DNA of 64,000 nt. It comes from CAUZFZ01 sp963579025 (GTDB lineage: Bacteria > Planctomycetota > Planctomycetia > Planctomycetales > Planctomycetaceae). Position numbers and translations under genes: made by a program. Of the stretch, positions 63,875 to 64,000 are shown one piece after another (position 1 is the stretch's first letter; each line of letters begins with the position of its first letter). Location of the stretch: assembly GCA_963579025.1 (NCBI GenBank), contig CAUZFZ010000038.1:6134-70133 (forward strand), given 5' to 3'. The notes beneath the pieces are model-generated. The model made no database searches and was not told where the DNA came from. It saw only the letters and a list, made by a program, of their open reading frames with translations.

Positions 63875-64000
63875 GGGGCGTGATCCCTTTACGTGGCGGT
63901 GGTTATGCTGACGTAAGTTGTTGTTGAGTGTGAGTTTGCCGCGTTGGCGGCTGGATGTCGCGGGGGGACTTCATTTCCTGTCCCATGTCCGGGGCAGCCC
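63875..64000. other. Right edge, G-rich unassigned sequence
   Basis: The last ~125 bases replace the expected upstream half of the sigma gene. No coding frame or known insertion-sequence end was recognised. It may be the end of an inserted element continuing beyond the window. Confidence 0.3.

Overview
The window reads as a chromosome segment of a member of the Planctomycetes. This rests on gene families largely confined to or expanded in that phylum: a DUF1559 pseudopilin-like protein with a C-terminal H-x9-DG motif, DUF1549/DUF1553 cytochrome-like proteins with DUF1501 partners, DUF1800, a YTV-type cysteine-rich wall protein, a giant LEPR-XLL type surface protein, Ser/Thr kinases fused to WD40 or very large sensor regions, and ECF sigma fragments beside kinases. 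Several starts are GTG or TTG, and Shine-Dalgarno sequences are present in many but not all genes. No tRNA, rRNA or CRISPR array was seen. || Layout. 1-6.3 kb (minus): a kinase-WD40 protein running off the left edge, a secreted zinc-peptidase-like DUF1570 protein, a small lipoprotein, an HU-family protein and RsgA. 6.6-20.8 kb (plus): YTV-type protein, TIGR03032 protein, a 3164-residue FG-GAP/Calx-beta/GEVED/RTX surface protein, an AhpD-like gene with an in-frame TGA exactly at the second Cys of its CxxC motif, and a small orphan. 20.8-28 kb: GT39 glycosyltransferase, PAP2 phosphatase, ferredoxin, a broken Spy-like gene, a periplasmic cyclophilin, the DUF1559 protein and a two-TM protein. 28.1-33.0 kb: an IS701-type transposase fragment abutting an ECF sigma fragment, then a five-gene locus: a poly-Cys membrane protein (frame-shifted), an SRPBCC protein, a TOMM E1-like partner, YcaO and SagB. 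33-38 kb (minus): DUF1501, PD40 and DUF1549/1553 operon. 38-50.6 kb: a repeat lipoprotein, YggS, an outer-membrane protein, Map, an MCE protein, an acetyl-xylan-esterase-like hydrolase, a beta-helix protein and a DUF1800-DUF1501 operon. 50.7-57.6 kb: a cloverleaf palindromic element, a ceramidase-like protein, an SGNH protein, a SulP transporter, a GxxExxY cassette and a DMT transporter. 57.7-64 kb (minus): an 1832-residue kinase whose presumed partner sigma factor is truncated and separated from it by a repeat-bounded four-helix-bundle gene. || Most interesting systems. (1) The 28.9-33.0 kb locus looks like a thiazole/oxazole (TOMM) modification system whose substrate may be a membrane protein with a streptolysin-S-like poly-cysteine tract. 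(2) The AhpD-like gene is a candidate selenoprotein. (3) A 7-bp-period inverted repeat packages a four-helix-bundle gene at 63.2-63.7 kb, and the same arms occur without a gene at 42.3 kb, as in a MITE and its parent. (4) A GxxExxY nuclease-like gene is packaged in a comparable way by an 8-bp-period repeat. (5) A four-armed cloverleaf of near-perfect stems lies at 50.7 kb. Several genes carry frameshifts or stops (24.2, 28.9 and 20.0 kb), so each recoding claim competes with decay or sequencing error.
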